Below, one piece after another: positions 54,190 through 60,379 of a stretch of 64,000 nt of DNA (position 1 is its first letter; each line of letters opens with the position of its first letter). The DNA comes from an uncultured Dorea sp. Lineage in GTDB: Bacteria > Bacillota > Clostridia > Lachnospirales > Lachnospiraceae. The notes beneath the pieces are model-generated. The model ran no database searches and was not told the DNA's origin. It saw nothing but the letters and a program-made list of their open reading frames with translations. Where the stretch lies: assembly GCA_910589275.1 (NCBI GenBank), contig CAJUTH010000013.1, forward strand, positions 1 through 64,000, read 5' to 3'. Made by a program: the position numbers and the translations under genes.

Positions 54190-54825
54190 TTATGCTATTT
54201 TCTCAATCTGTTTTCTCTGTATATATGCAAGAATGCAGTCCACCAAAATTGCCATCGCAGCAACGGTCAGTGCGCCAACATACATAACCTCATGCTGTCT
54301 TGCCGTCAGTCCCAGTTTAATATAAAAACCAAGGCCCCCCGCGCCCACGTAAGCGGCTATCGTCGTCCCCGCAATCAACGATACCGCGGTAACTCTAAAG
54401 CCATTCAGAATTGCCGGCATAGCCAGCGGAATTTCCACCTGCAGACATACCTTCCAACGCGGCATTCCCATTGCGCCGGCATTTTCCAATATGCAAGGAT
54501 CAACGCTCTTAATTCCGGCTCTTGTACTGATCAGCATTGTAGGCATACTCAAAAAAACCAAAGCCACCAAAGCTGGAGCGTTCCCTATTCCCATAATCGG
54601 CTGCAGAAGGGCAAACAGCGCAAGGCTCGGAATTACCATGACCAAATTCGCAAATGCCATAATCGGAATTGCCGCCTTCTCTTTCTTTGCACACAGATAA
54701 CCCAGGGGCACCGCTATTCCAATGCATATGAAAAACGCAATCAGATCCAGAACCACATGCTGCTCAATCAGCGTAAGATACCGTTCATAATCCTTTTGTA
54801 TATAAGTTATCATCTCATAAATCAC
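54190..54825 (-). CDS. OpuC-type ABC transporter permease (first)
   Basis: The protein has 211 residues from a GTG at 54825 that overlaps the TGA of the upstream Fe-S gene by 4 bp; GGGGGAA precedes it. Permease motifs are DPCILENAGAMGMPRWKVCL followed by QVEIPLAMPAILNGF, and IAAYVGAGGLGFYI. Five to six membrane helices. It is the partner of the permease at 52578. Confidence 0.88.
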   Translation of the reverse strand: MIYEMITYIQKDYERYLTLIEQHVVLDLIAFFICIGIAVPLGYLCAKKEKAAIPIMAFANLVMVIPSLALFALLQPIMGIGNAPALVALVFLSMPTMLISTRAGIKSVDPCILENAGAMGMPRWKVCLQVEIPLAMPAILNGFRVTAVSLIAGTTIAAYVGAGGLGFYIKLGLTARQHEVMYVGALTVAAMAILVDCILAYIQRKQIEKIA

Positions 54826-55748
54826 TTTGCTTCCCCCGATCTCCTTTGTATGGATAAGGCTCCATACCTGCATCTCGTACGGCAGACTCCGCAGCCGATA
54901 CACTTATCTGCCAAAACCGACATCCCGCCTTCCGTAAGCTTTAACGCGTTCATCGGGCAGATACTGCCGCAGGCTCCGCACCCAGCACATTTGCTTTTAT
55001 CAAGCATAATTATGTACTCCGCATTTACATATTCCCCAAACACATCATAGCCCTTCTCTTCATATGTTTTCATTCCGCGTACTGCCCAACAGCAGCAGGA
55101 ACAGCAATTACAAAATGCGTCCCCTTCAAAATTATGAATCAGGCCGTCTCTGTCAATCTCTACTAAAAGCTGCTTTACTTCCTCTTTGGTTAATTCCCTT
55201 CCATATCCCCGGTCAAAATTAGAATTTAACAGATTCTCCTCATCAAAAAAATGAATACAAGTCTCTTTCATATGTCTTTTTTCATGACGATAGATCTTAC
55301 AATCACATTCCTGCACATAATATCTACAGGCAGTCTTCTCCACAATATCCAAAGCCTTCTCTAAAGGAACAGGATTTACAATTTTCTTATTGACTCCTTC
55401 TTCGCGATACGGGATCACCCACAAACCGATATCCTGCTCGTACTCCACGACCGCATTCCGCACTTCTGCCGGCAGCTCCTCAAAATATGCCCTCTCACCG
55501 CGTACACAGCAGTCAATCCTTTTATGAAATGTGCCTAAATAATAACGCACGCGGCCCTCTTCCTTCTTTTTGTTCAATATCCCTCGTTTATAAGCATTCT
55601 CTAAAACTTCTTCCGGGCATTGTTCCTGTGGTATTTCGCCATTTTGCCCCGCCAAATCTACCAAACGCCAATCCTCTTCATCCATGAAATACGATACATA
55701 CGGAACCATCCGTTCATGTACCTGAAACCGATTTATTCTTTCTTTCAT
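54822..55748 (-). CDS. 4Fe-4S ferredoxin-type protein in the transporter operon
   Basis: The protein has 308 residues. The first ~200 include cysteines in VQECDCKIYRHEKRH, a winged-helix-like stretch and the unusual FCNCCSCCCWAVRG. The C-terminal ~60 hold two 4Fe-4S sites: CAGCGACGSICP and CIGCGVCRTRCRYGAL. Related 4Fe-4S proteins with this Cys cluster occur beside anaerobic demethylation or redox genes; the substrate is not known. It is coupled by 4-bp overlaps to genes on both sides, so it is made together with the transporter. Confidence 0.75.
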   Translation of the reverse strand: MKERINRFQVHERMVPYVSYFMDEEDWRLVDLAGQNGEIPQEQCPEEVLENAYKRGILNKKKEEGRVRYYLGTFHKRIDCCVRGERAYFEELPAEVRNAVVEYEQDIGLWVIPYREEGVNKKIVNPVPLEKALDIVEKTACRYYVQECDCKIYRHEKRHMKETCIHFFDEENLLNSNFDRGYGRELTKEEVKQLLVEIDRDGLIHNFEGDAFCNCCSCCCWAVRGMKTYEEKGYDVFGEYVNAEYIIMLDKSKCAGCGACGSICPMNALKLTEGGMSVLADKCIGCGVCRTRCRYGALSIQRRSGEAK

Positions 55749-56197
55749 CTCTTGTTCCCTTCATATATATCAAATAAAATACCCGCCGCTTTTCCAGCAA
55801 GCCGAATGCATAATTCTCGATTCCCATGATATAAATCGCGGCAAAAATAACTCCCCTCTTCTCTGCGAAATTCCTCCGCCAGCTTTAAAGCCGCCTGCCT
55901 CATTACATCCCTGTTCTGTTTTGGACTAATTCTTCCATACTGCAAACCAACAAGTACTAACGATGCCTGAAACAATGCGCAGCGGTCTCCCACTCCGCCT
56001 CCTTCGGTAAAAGACAAGCTCTGATGGATGATCTCTTGACAAAGGGGTATCTTATACGCCCTTGCCAGCGCTTTCATCGCCGCCTGTCCGCATAGATACC
56101 CCTTGTCCATATATTCTTTCATATATTGTCTTGCCTGATCTATATACTGAGATTGTCCGCTATTTGCAGTTTGCATCATAAAATTCTGCTGCAACAT
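55745..56197 (-). CDS. C_GCAxxG_C_C-type small protein (first in pair)
   Basis: The protein has 150 residues from the ATG at 56197 (GAGGA 8 nt upstream; 56203 is also possible). It shows the pattern of the C_GCAxxG_C_C family: GYLCGQAAMKALARAY, EGGGVGDRCALFQASLVLVGL and later Cys in SYFCRDLYHGNRELCIRLAG. The Gly-Ala of GCAxxG is altered to RCALFQ. The family is thought to bind a metal or cofactor through its conserved cysteines; the function is unknown. It overlaps the binding-protein gene by 38 bp and the Fe-S gene by 4 bp. Confidence 0.65.
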   Translation of the reverse strand: MLQQNFMMQTANSGQSQYIDQARQYMKEYMDKGYLCGQAAMKALARAYKIPLCQEIIHQSLSFTEGGGVGDRCALFQASLVLVGLQYGRISPKQNRDVMRQAALKLAEEFRREEGSYFCRDLYHGNRELCIRLAGKAAGILFDIYEGNKR

Positions 56198-57095
56198 CCT
56201 CATATTCCTCGCCGCCGTTTACTACTTCATCCAGCATCTTAATCATATTCTCTGTCGAAAGCTTTTCCGAAACACTGTTCAGAATATCTTCAATCTCAGG
56301 ATATTTCTCAAGAATTTCCCCTCTTACAATCGGCGCCACATACTGTGGAGGCCAAACCGGAACATCCTCTTCAATAATCACATATTTTTCATCTAAAAGC
56401 TGCGGATCTGTTGTCAATCCAGGAATAACATCAACGGTTCCATCATCCAGACAGCTATATGCCAATGAATAATCAACATTTTCCACCTCAAATGCAAATT
56501 CGCCAAAAATTTTGTTCAGTCTAAGAAGATCATCTTCCCTTTCTGCAAAATTCACGCCGTCGCCCAGCACCAGTCCTTCTGCAGCCTTTTGAAGTTCCGT
56601 AAGGTTCGTAACCTTTAACGCAGCCGCACGCTCTTTTAGCATTACGATGGCAACCTTATCCTCCATGCTGCTCAGCTCTAACCATTTAATGCCCCATTGA
56701 TTCTCAAATTCAGAAGAAATCGTTTCATAAATCACATCTAAATCCGTCTCTAATTCATGCCCTAAAATATCTGTTAATGCTGTACCTGTATACTCGGGAT
56801 AAATATCCACTTCTCCCCCCTGAATTGCAGGCGCCAGCGTATCGGTAGACATATTAAACACTCTCTCCACTTCATATCCTTGATCCTCCAATGCAAGAGC
56901 ATATAATTCACTTAGCAGAAATGCCTCTGTAAAATTTTTTCCGCCCATAATAATGGCATCTTTTTTCTCGTCAGAAGCTTCTGCCCCCTCTGTCTTGCCT
57001 TCCTTAGCGCCGCTATCTTCTTTTCCTCCGCATCCTGCCGCAACCGCACATACCATAATGATGCACAGCAGCATACTAATCAGCTTCTTTCTCAT
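56160..57095 (-). CDS. OpuCC/ProX-like substrate-binding lipoprotein
   Basis: The protein has 311 residues from the ATG at 57095 (AAGGAG upstream). A lipoprotein signal ends at Cys22 (VAAGC). The mature part matches the OpuAC family: IIMGGKNFTEAFLLSELYAL, GEVDIYPEYTGTALTDIL and DVIPGLTTDPQLLDEKYVII. OpuC-type proteins bind quaternary amines such as betaine, choline or carnitine, through aromatic residues. I cannot confirm the full aromatic cage, so the ligand is open. It overlaps both neighbouring C_GCAxxG genes. Confidence 0.85.
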   Translation of the reverse strand: MRKKLISMLLCIIMVCAVAAGCGGKEDSGAKEGKTEGAEASDEKKDAIIMGGKNFTEAFLLSELYALALEDQGYEVERVFNMSTDTLAPAIQGGEVDIYPEYTGTALTDILGHELETDLDVIYETISSEFENQWGIKWLELSSMEDKVAIVMLKERAAALKVTNLTELQKAAEGLVLGDGVNFAEREDDLLRLNKIFGEFAFEVENVDYSLAYSCLDDGTVDVIPGLTTDPQLLDEKYVIIEEDVPVWPPQYVAPIVRGEILEKYPEIEDILNSVSEKLSTENMIKMLDEVVNGGEEYEDVAAEFYDANCK

Positions 57096-57549
57096 AATTA
57101 ATGTTCTTCTCCTTGATTGCTTTTTCACACAAGAAATTCATAATAATAGTTATCCCGTCGTGAAACGCACAAACAAAATCTTCTTCGTTTAAATTATTAT
57201 TTTGCATCTGTTCATACAACGGATAAAAAATATCAGAGCATAAATACCCCTGATACTTTTTTTCAAATTCATGGTGTAACAATTTAGACAATTCTTGAAA
57301 ACTCACTTCATTTCCAAAAAGCCCGGAACTATATAGGTTCGCCATAACAGCCAGTCCAGCCTCCAGCACACCGCATCTTCCGTCCTCTGCAGCTCCGCCC
57401 GCAAAAATACTCATTTCCTTAAGAAAATCTTCCGGCAAAATAAGGTTCCATTCATCCGCCAGCGCCCGAACCACCGACTCTGAACACGCAAACCCCAGCC
57501 TGCGATACATTTCACAAACTTTTACAGCATCTCTTTGTTTCTTCAACAC
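57076..57549 (-). CDS. C_GCAxxG_C_C-type small protein (second in pair)
   Basis: The protein has 157 residues and starts at GTG 57549 (AGGA 6 nt upstream). Motifs are FACSESVVRALADEWNL, GGAAEDGRCGVLEAGLAVMA and GYLCSDIFYPLYEQ, spaced like the C_GCAxxG_C_C family. It is a diverged paralogue of the protein at 55745. It leads the operon and overlaps the binding-protein gene by 20 bp. A role with the Fe-S protein in handling the imported compound is inference. Confidence 0.65.
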   Translation of the reverse strand: MLKKQRDAVKVCEMYRRLGFACSESVVRALADEWNLILPEDFLKEMSIFAGGAAEDGRCGVLEAGLAVMANLYSSGLFGNEVSFQELSKLLHHEFEKKYQGYLCSDIFYPLYEQMQNNNLNEEDFVCAFHDGITIIMNFLCEKAIKEKNINYEKEAD

Positions 57550-57595
57550 ATCATGTCCTGCACTTTTTAAAACATATTATTATATTTCTCGACTC

Positions 57596-57624
57596 ATTTT
57601 ACCTTTTCCGTATATAATTGTCTA
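57596..57624 (-). promoter_or_regulatory. Putative promoter of the OpuC-like operon
   Basis: TAGACA (57624-57619) and TAAAAT (57601-57596) with a 17-bp spacer on the minus strand, ~50 bp upstream of the first gene. Confidence 0.5.
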
Positions 57625-57729
57625 ATCGTTTTTCCAAATATCACATATTGTATTTTTCTATAAGCCTCCTCCGGCATCTCCGCATAATAATAAATATATT
57701 TTTCATCGTCAGATTACACCATCTTCTCA

Positions 57730-57758
57730 TTTACTCTGAACCCCAAATATACTATAAT
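57730..57758 (+). promoter_or_regulatory. Promoter of the AIM24-family gene
   Basis: TTTACT (57730-57735) and TATAAT (57753-57758) with a 17-bp spacer, followed by AAAGAGGTG before the ATG at 57785. Confidence 0.6.
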
Positions 57759-57784
57759 AAAAGAAAAACGAAAGAGGTGTCCTT

Positions 57785-58465
57785 ATGAAATATCAGATAC
57801 AGGGAGAAACTCTTCCAGTCGTAATCTGCGAACTGGAATCAGGCGAAAAGATGATCACGGAAGGCGGAGCTATGTCATGGATGTCCCCGAATATGAAGAT
57901 GGAAACAACAAGTAACGGCGGCATGGGCAAAGCAATAGGCCGGGCGTTTACTGGTGAGAAAATGTTCCAGAATATCTACACTGCTCAAGGCGGTACGGGA
58001 ATGATCGCATTTGCATCCAGCTTCCCGGGTTCCATCCGGGCATTCCACATCACCCCCGGAAACGATATGATTTTCCAGAAAAAAGCATTTCTTGCCAGCG
58101 AAGCAGGAGTAACCCTCTCCGTTCATTTCCGCAAGAAAATAGGATCCGGCCTGTTCGGCGGAGAAGGATTTATCATGCAGCGGATCAGCGGGCAGGGAAT
58201 CGCCTTTGCAGAATTTGACGGGCATGTGATAGAATACAGCCTGCAGCCAGGCCAGCAGATCGTCATCGATACCGGACATCTGGCTGCTATGGAAGCAACC
58301 TGCAGCATAGATATCCAGTCCGTTCCTGGAATGAAGAACATTCTCTTTGGAGGGGAAGGCCTTTTCAACACAGTAATTACCGGGCCGGGAAGAGTATGGC
58401 TTCAAACAATGCCGATCAGCAATGTAGCCGGAGCAATCCGCCCATATATCCCAACCGGAAATTAA
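57785..58465 (+). CDS. AIM24/TIGR00266 family protein
   Basis: The protein has 226 residues. It is a beta-rich fold with internal repeats: KMITEGGAMSWMSPNMKMET, FPGSIRAFHITPGNDMIFQK, FGGEGFIMQRISGQGIAF and NILFGGEGLFNTVITGPGRV. Family members are widespread in bacteria and related to mitochondrial AIM24; no enzymatic role is established. It is monocistronic and divergent from the OpuC-like operon. Confidence 0.88.
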   Translation: MKYQIQGETLPVVICELESGEKMITEGGAMSWMSPNMKMETTSNGGMGKAIGRAFTGEKMFQNIYTAQGGTGMIAFASSFPGSIRAFHITPGNDMIFQKKAFLASEAGVTLSVHFRKKIGSGLFGGEGFIMQRISGQGIAFAEFDGHVIEYSLQPGQQIVIDTGHLAAMEATCSIDIQSVPGMKNILFGGEGLFNTVITGPGRVWLQTMPISNVAGAIRPYIPTGN

Positions 58466-58608
58466 AAATAAGTGCCTGTGCAGGCAGCTTCCTCCCGGGG
58501 AATACCGTTGCTTGCACAAGCAGTCATACTATCGTTCTATATACCTATATAGAAACCGTCTATAACCTCCGTGTTATGGGAAGCCAGTCAGGACATTCCG
58601 CCGGATAT

Positions 58609-58645
58609 CTTTGCAGCGAATGCAAAGCACTACACAAACAGTAAC
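58609..58645. repeat. Second dispersed repeat, copy 2
   Basis: CTTTGCAGCGAATGCAAAG followed by CACTACACAAACAGTAAC, related to 34875-34908 and ending like the REP element (CAGTAAC). It lies in the 200-bp gap after the AIM24 gene, which otherwise shows only a short inverted repeat TCTATATA/TATAGA near 58540. Confidence 0.5.
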
Positions 58646-58664
58646 AAGAACGAAACACAACACA

Positions 58665-58719
58665 AAATTTTTCCACCTGTGCGGTTGGGAGCTACATGCC
58701 GCACAGGTGGAAATTTTTT
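58665..58719. terminator. Bidirectional terminator before the toxin-antitoxin locus
   Basis: AATTTTTCCACCTGTGCGG pairs with CCGCACAGGTGGAAATTTTT over a ~14-nt loop, with A and T runs on the two sides. Confidence 0.85.
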
Positions 58720-58729
58720 CAATGATTGA

Positions 58730-58758
58730 TTGACATAGATTCGTTTTGTCCGTATAAT
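58730..58758 (+). promoter_or_regulatory. Strong consensus promoter of the antitoxin RNA
   Basis: TTGACA (58730-58735), 17 bp, TATAAT (58753-58758): the only perfect sigma-A consensus noticed in the window. Transcription should begin near 58765. Confidence 0.85.
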
Positions 58759-58764
58759 ACTACT

Positions 58765-58926
58765 ATAGTAGGGAAGAAATTCCTCTAAAATAGTGTTCGC
58801 TTCCTGATATGCGGCTTATAAAAGGTCAGGATAACAAATAGTGTTCGCTTCCCGATATGCGGCTTATAAATGTTCGGGATTAAAATGTTTGTAATGCCCT
58901 GTCAGAAAGCGGGGCATTACTTTTAT
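58765..58926 (+). ncRNA. Type III antitoxin-like RNA: two 48-nt repeats and a terminator
   Basis: Two direct repeats of 48 nt (58788-58835 and 58836-58883) share AAATAGTGTTCGCTTCC and GATATGCGGCTTATAAA. They differ mainly where TCCTGA...TCAGGA in the first becomes TCCCGA...TCGGGA in the second, a compensatory T-A to C-G change that keeps the stem. A terminator follows: GTAATGCCC/GGGCATTAC then TTTT (58891-58924). Repeat array, leaky terminator and downstream toxin ORF are the layout of type III systems (ToxIN, CptIN, TenpIN). The repeat length and number are closest to what I recall of CptIN. Confidence 0.75.
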
Positions 58927-58961
58927 AATATGCAGGAGATTTTCTTATGCCACAAGCCTAA

Positions 58962-59426
58962 TTGTATTTTCTATCAGACCAGTATTATCAAGATTTTCCA
59001 GATGACAAACTCATGCAAAATAAGGATATTATTAATGGAACGCTGCATAGCCGCCCTTGTTTTTTTGCATTTAAAGATTATAAAATAGCTGATATTTATT
59101 GGATTGTTCCGATTTCTTCAAAATACGAGAAATTCAAGCGAATAGAACAAGATAAAATCAATAAATATGGACATTGCAATACAATTCGTTTCGGCACGGT
59201 TCTTGGAAGAAACACAGCATTTCTAATCCAAAATATGTGTCCTGCGACGAGAAAGTATTTAACTGCATATATTGATAAAAATAATTGCCCCATAAGAATT
59301 GATGACAGAGTAGCCGCTGATGTAGAAAAGAATGCCCGCCATGTTTTGGCTATAGCAAAACGTGGCGCAAAGGTGATTTTCCCTGATGTGTTCAAAATCT
59401 ATCGTAAGCTTGAACAACAGCTTTAA
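58962..59426 (+). CDS. Type III toxin-like endoribonuclease (CptN/ToxN-type), start disrupted
   Basis: The open frame has 154 codons from TTG 58962. The natural start looks like ATG 58947 (AGGAG 9 nt upstream), which reads Met-Pro-Gln-Ala and then TAA at 58959 before continuing in the same frame with LYFLSDQYYQDFPD. Further motifs are IADIYWIVPISSKYEKFKRI, KYGHCNTIRFGTVLGRNTAF and a C-terminal helix. The KFKRI...K-YGHCNTI region resembles the ToxN/CptN/AbiQ group. A single A-to-T change (AAA to TAA) would explain the stop. It may be silenced or made weakly from TTG. Confidence 0.65.
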   Translation: MYFLSDQYYQDFPDDKLMQNKDIINGTLHSRPCFFAFKDYKIADIYWIVPISSKYEKFKRIEQDKINKYGHCNTIRFGTVLGRNTAFLIQNMCPATRKYLTAYIDKNNCPIRIDDRVAADVEKNARHVLAIAKRGAKVIFPDVFKIYRKLEQQL

Positions 59427-59439
59427 CAAAATATTATTG

Positions 59440-59526
59440 TTTCCAAATCATTTAAAACGAATCACAACCGATTCTATAGTTGCTCTATGCGAAGCTCTAA
59501 ATTGTCAACCGGAAGACATATTATAG
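59440..59526 (+). pseudogene. C-terminal remnant of an XRE-family regulator
   Basis: An open stretch ending in TAG at 59524-59526 reads HLKRITTDSIVALCEALNCQ then PEDIL, the typical end of a Cro/CI HTH domain. No start or HTH first half remains. It is a scar of an inserted or deleted element beside the toxin gene. The rest of 59527-59660 shows no gene. Confidence 0.6.
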
Positions 59527-59660
59527 TATGTTCCCTATGATAATTAACCATAGGTATATGACACATGGAGGAAGATAGGCCAAAGATCAGCAAAAGCTTT
59601 CAGATTTTTGCGCCGGCACAATTACTTCGTAAGTACTTTTCAACATCTTTTGGACATTTC

Positions 59661-59689
59661 TTGATTTTCTCCCATATCCATGCTATACT
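59661..59689 (+). promoter_or_regulatory. Promoter of queT
   Basis: TTGATT (59661-59666) and TATACT (59684-59689) with a 17-bp spacer. The ~115-nt leader behind it has hairpins AAAGCCC/GGGCTTT and CGGCGG/CCGCCG before the riboswitch. Confidence 0.65.
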
Positions 59690-59761
59690 CATATTCGTTG
59701 CAAAGCCCACAAAAAACCAAGGTCTATAGGGCTTTCCGGCGGTCACCGCCGTTAAATGTGC

Positions 59762-59804
59762 CGTGTGTTCGAGACCTTCCACACGTAAAACAAAACTAAA
59801 GGAG
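59762..59804 (+). promoter_or_regulatory. preQ1-I-type riboswitch overlapping the queT ribosome binding site
   Basis: P1 is CGTGTG (59762-59767) with CACACG (59780-59785). The loop is TTCGAGACCTTC, and an A-rich tail TAAAACAAAACTAAAGGAG follows. Loop CCTT (59775-59778) can pair with AAGG (59799-59802) of the ribosome binding site to form the H-type pseudoknot. The layout closely follows preQ1 class I switches. Ligand binding would hide AAGGAG and stop translation of the queuosine precursor transporter. Confidence 0.8.
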
Positions 59805-59812
59805 AACTGAAT

Positions 59813-60304
59813 ATGAAAAACAAGAATGTAAACTTTCTAACTCAGGCAGCTATGATCGCTGCCATCTATGTTGTGCTGACCTATCTGTTTGCGCCATTCT
59901 CATTTGGCGAGATTCAGGTACGTATTTCCGAAGCACTCACTATTCTGCCGCTGTTTACGCCAGCCGCGGTACCAGGGCTGTTTATCGGATGCCTGATTGG
60001 CAATATTTTAGGCGGAGCTATTCTCCCGGATATTGTCTTTGGCAGTACCGCAACTTTACTCGGTGCGGCCCTTACTTATTACCTTAGAGAGCAGAAGCCT
60101 ATATTGGGTCCGCTCCCGCCTATCGCTGCCAACACAATTATCGTACCGTTCGTACTGCGTTTTGGTTATGGGATCAATCTTCCAATTCCCTTTATGATGC
60201 TTACGGTCGGTATCGGAGAAGTAATCTCCTGCGGTATCCTAGGAATGATCCTTTATACCGCTCTGAGCCGCTATCACCGGCTGTTGTTTAAATATCAAAT
60301 ATAA
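59813..60304 (+). CDS. queT: QueT family ECF transporter S component (queuosine precursor)
   Basis: The protein has 163 residues with five or six membrane helices: TQAAMIAAIYVVLTYLFAPF, SFGEIQVRISEALTILPLFT, PAAVPGLFIGCLIGNILGGA, the QueT signature. It would capture preQ1 or queuine-type precursors for tRNA queuosine with the shared ECF module. It is preceded by a preQ1-type riboswitch, which supports the assignment. Confidence 0.93.
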   Translation: MKNKNVNFLTQAAMIAAIYVVLTYLFAPFSFGEIQVRISEALTILPLFTPAAVPGLFIGCLIGNILGGAILPDIVFGSTATLLGAALTYYLREQKPILGPLPPIAANTIIVPFVLRFGYGINLPIPFMMLTVGIGEVISCGILGMILYTALSRYHRLLFKYQI

Positions 60305-60315
60305 GCTTTACATAC

Positions 60316-60366
60316 AAAGATAACGCCCTTTTTCCGTCCAAGCCACAGAAAAAGGGCGTTATCTTT
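60316..60366. terminator. Bidirectional terminator after queT
   Basis: AAAGATAACGCCCTTTTTC pairs perfectly with GAAAAAGGGCGTTATCTTT (60348-60366), a 19-bp stem, between convergent genes. Confidence 0.85.
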
Positions 60367-60379
60367 CTGCCTGAAACCC

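Noticed and set aside
57076..57549. Selenocysteine-containing member of the C_GCAxxG family
   Set aside because: No in-frame TGA is needed to read the full protein, and no SECIS-like hairpin was noticed.
58797..58882. Two short peptides starting MRLI within the repeats, as ribosome-stalling leader peptides of an antibiotic-resistance gene
   Set aside because: Neither has a ribosome binding site, the downstream gene is not a resistance gene, and the compensatory stem changes fit structured RNA repeats better.
58870..59088. ORF in a different frame across the toxin start, as evidence of a frameshift
   Set aside because: Its sequence after 58960 does not resemble the toxin family; a nonsense change in the original frame is simpler.
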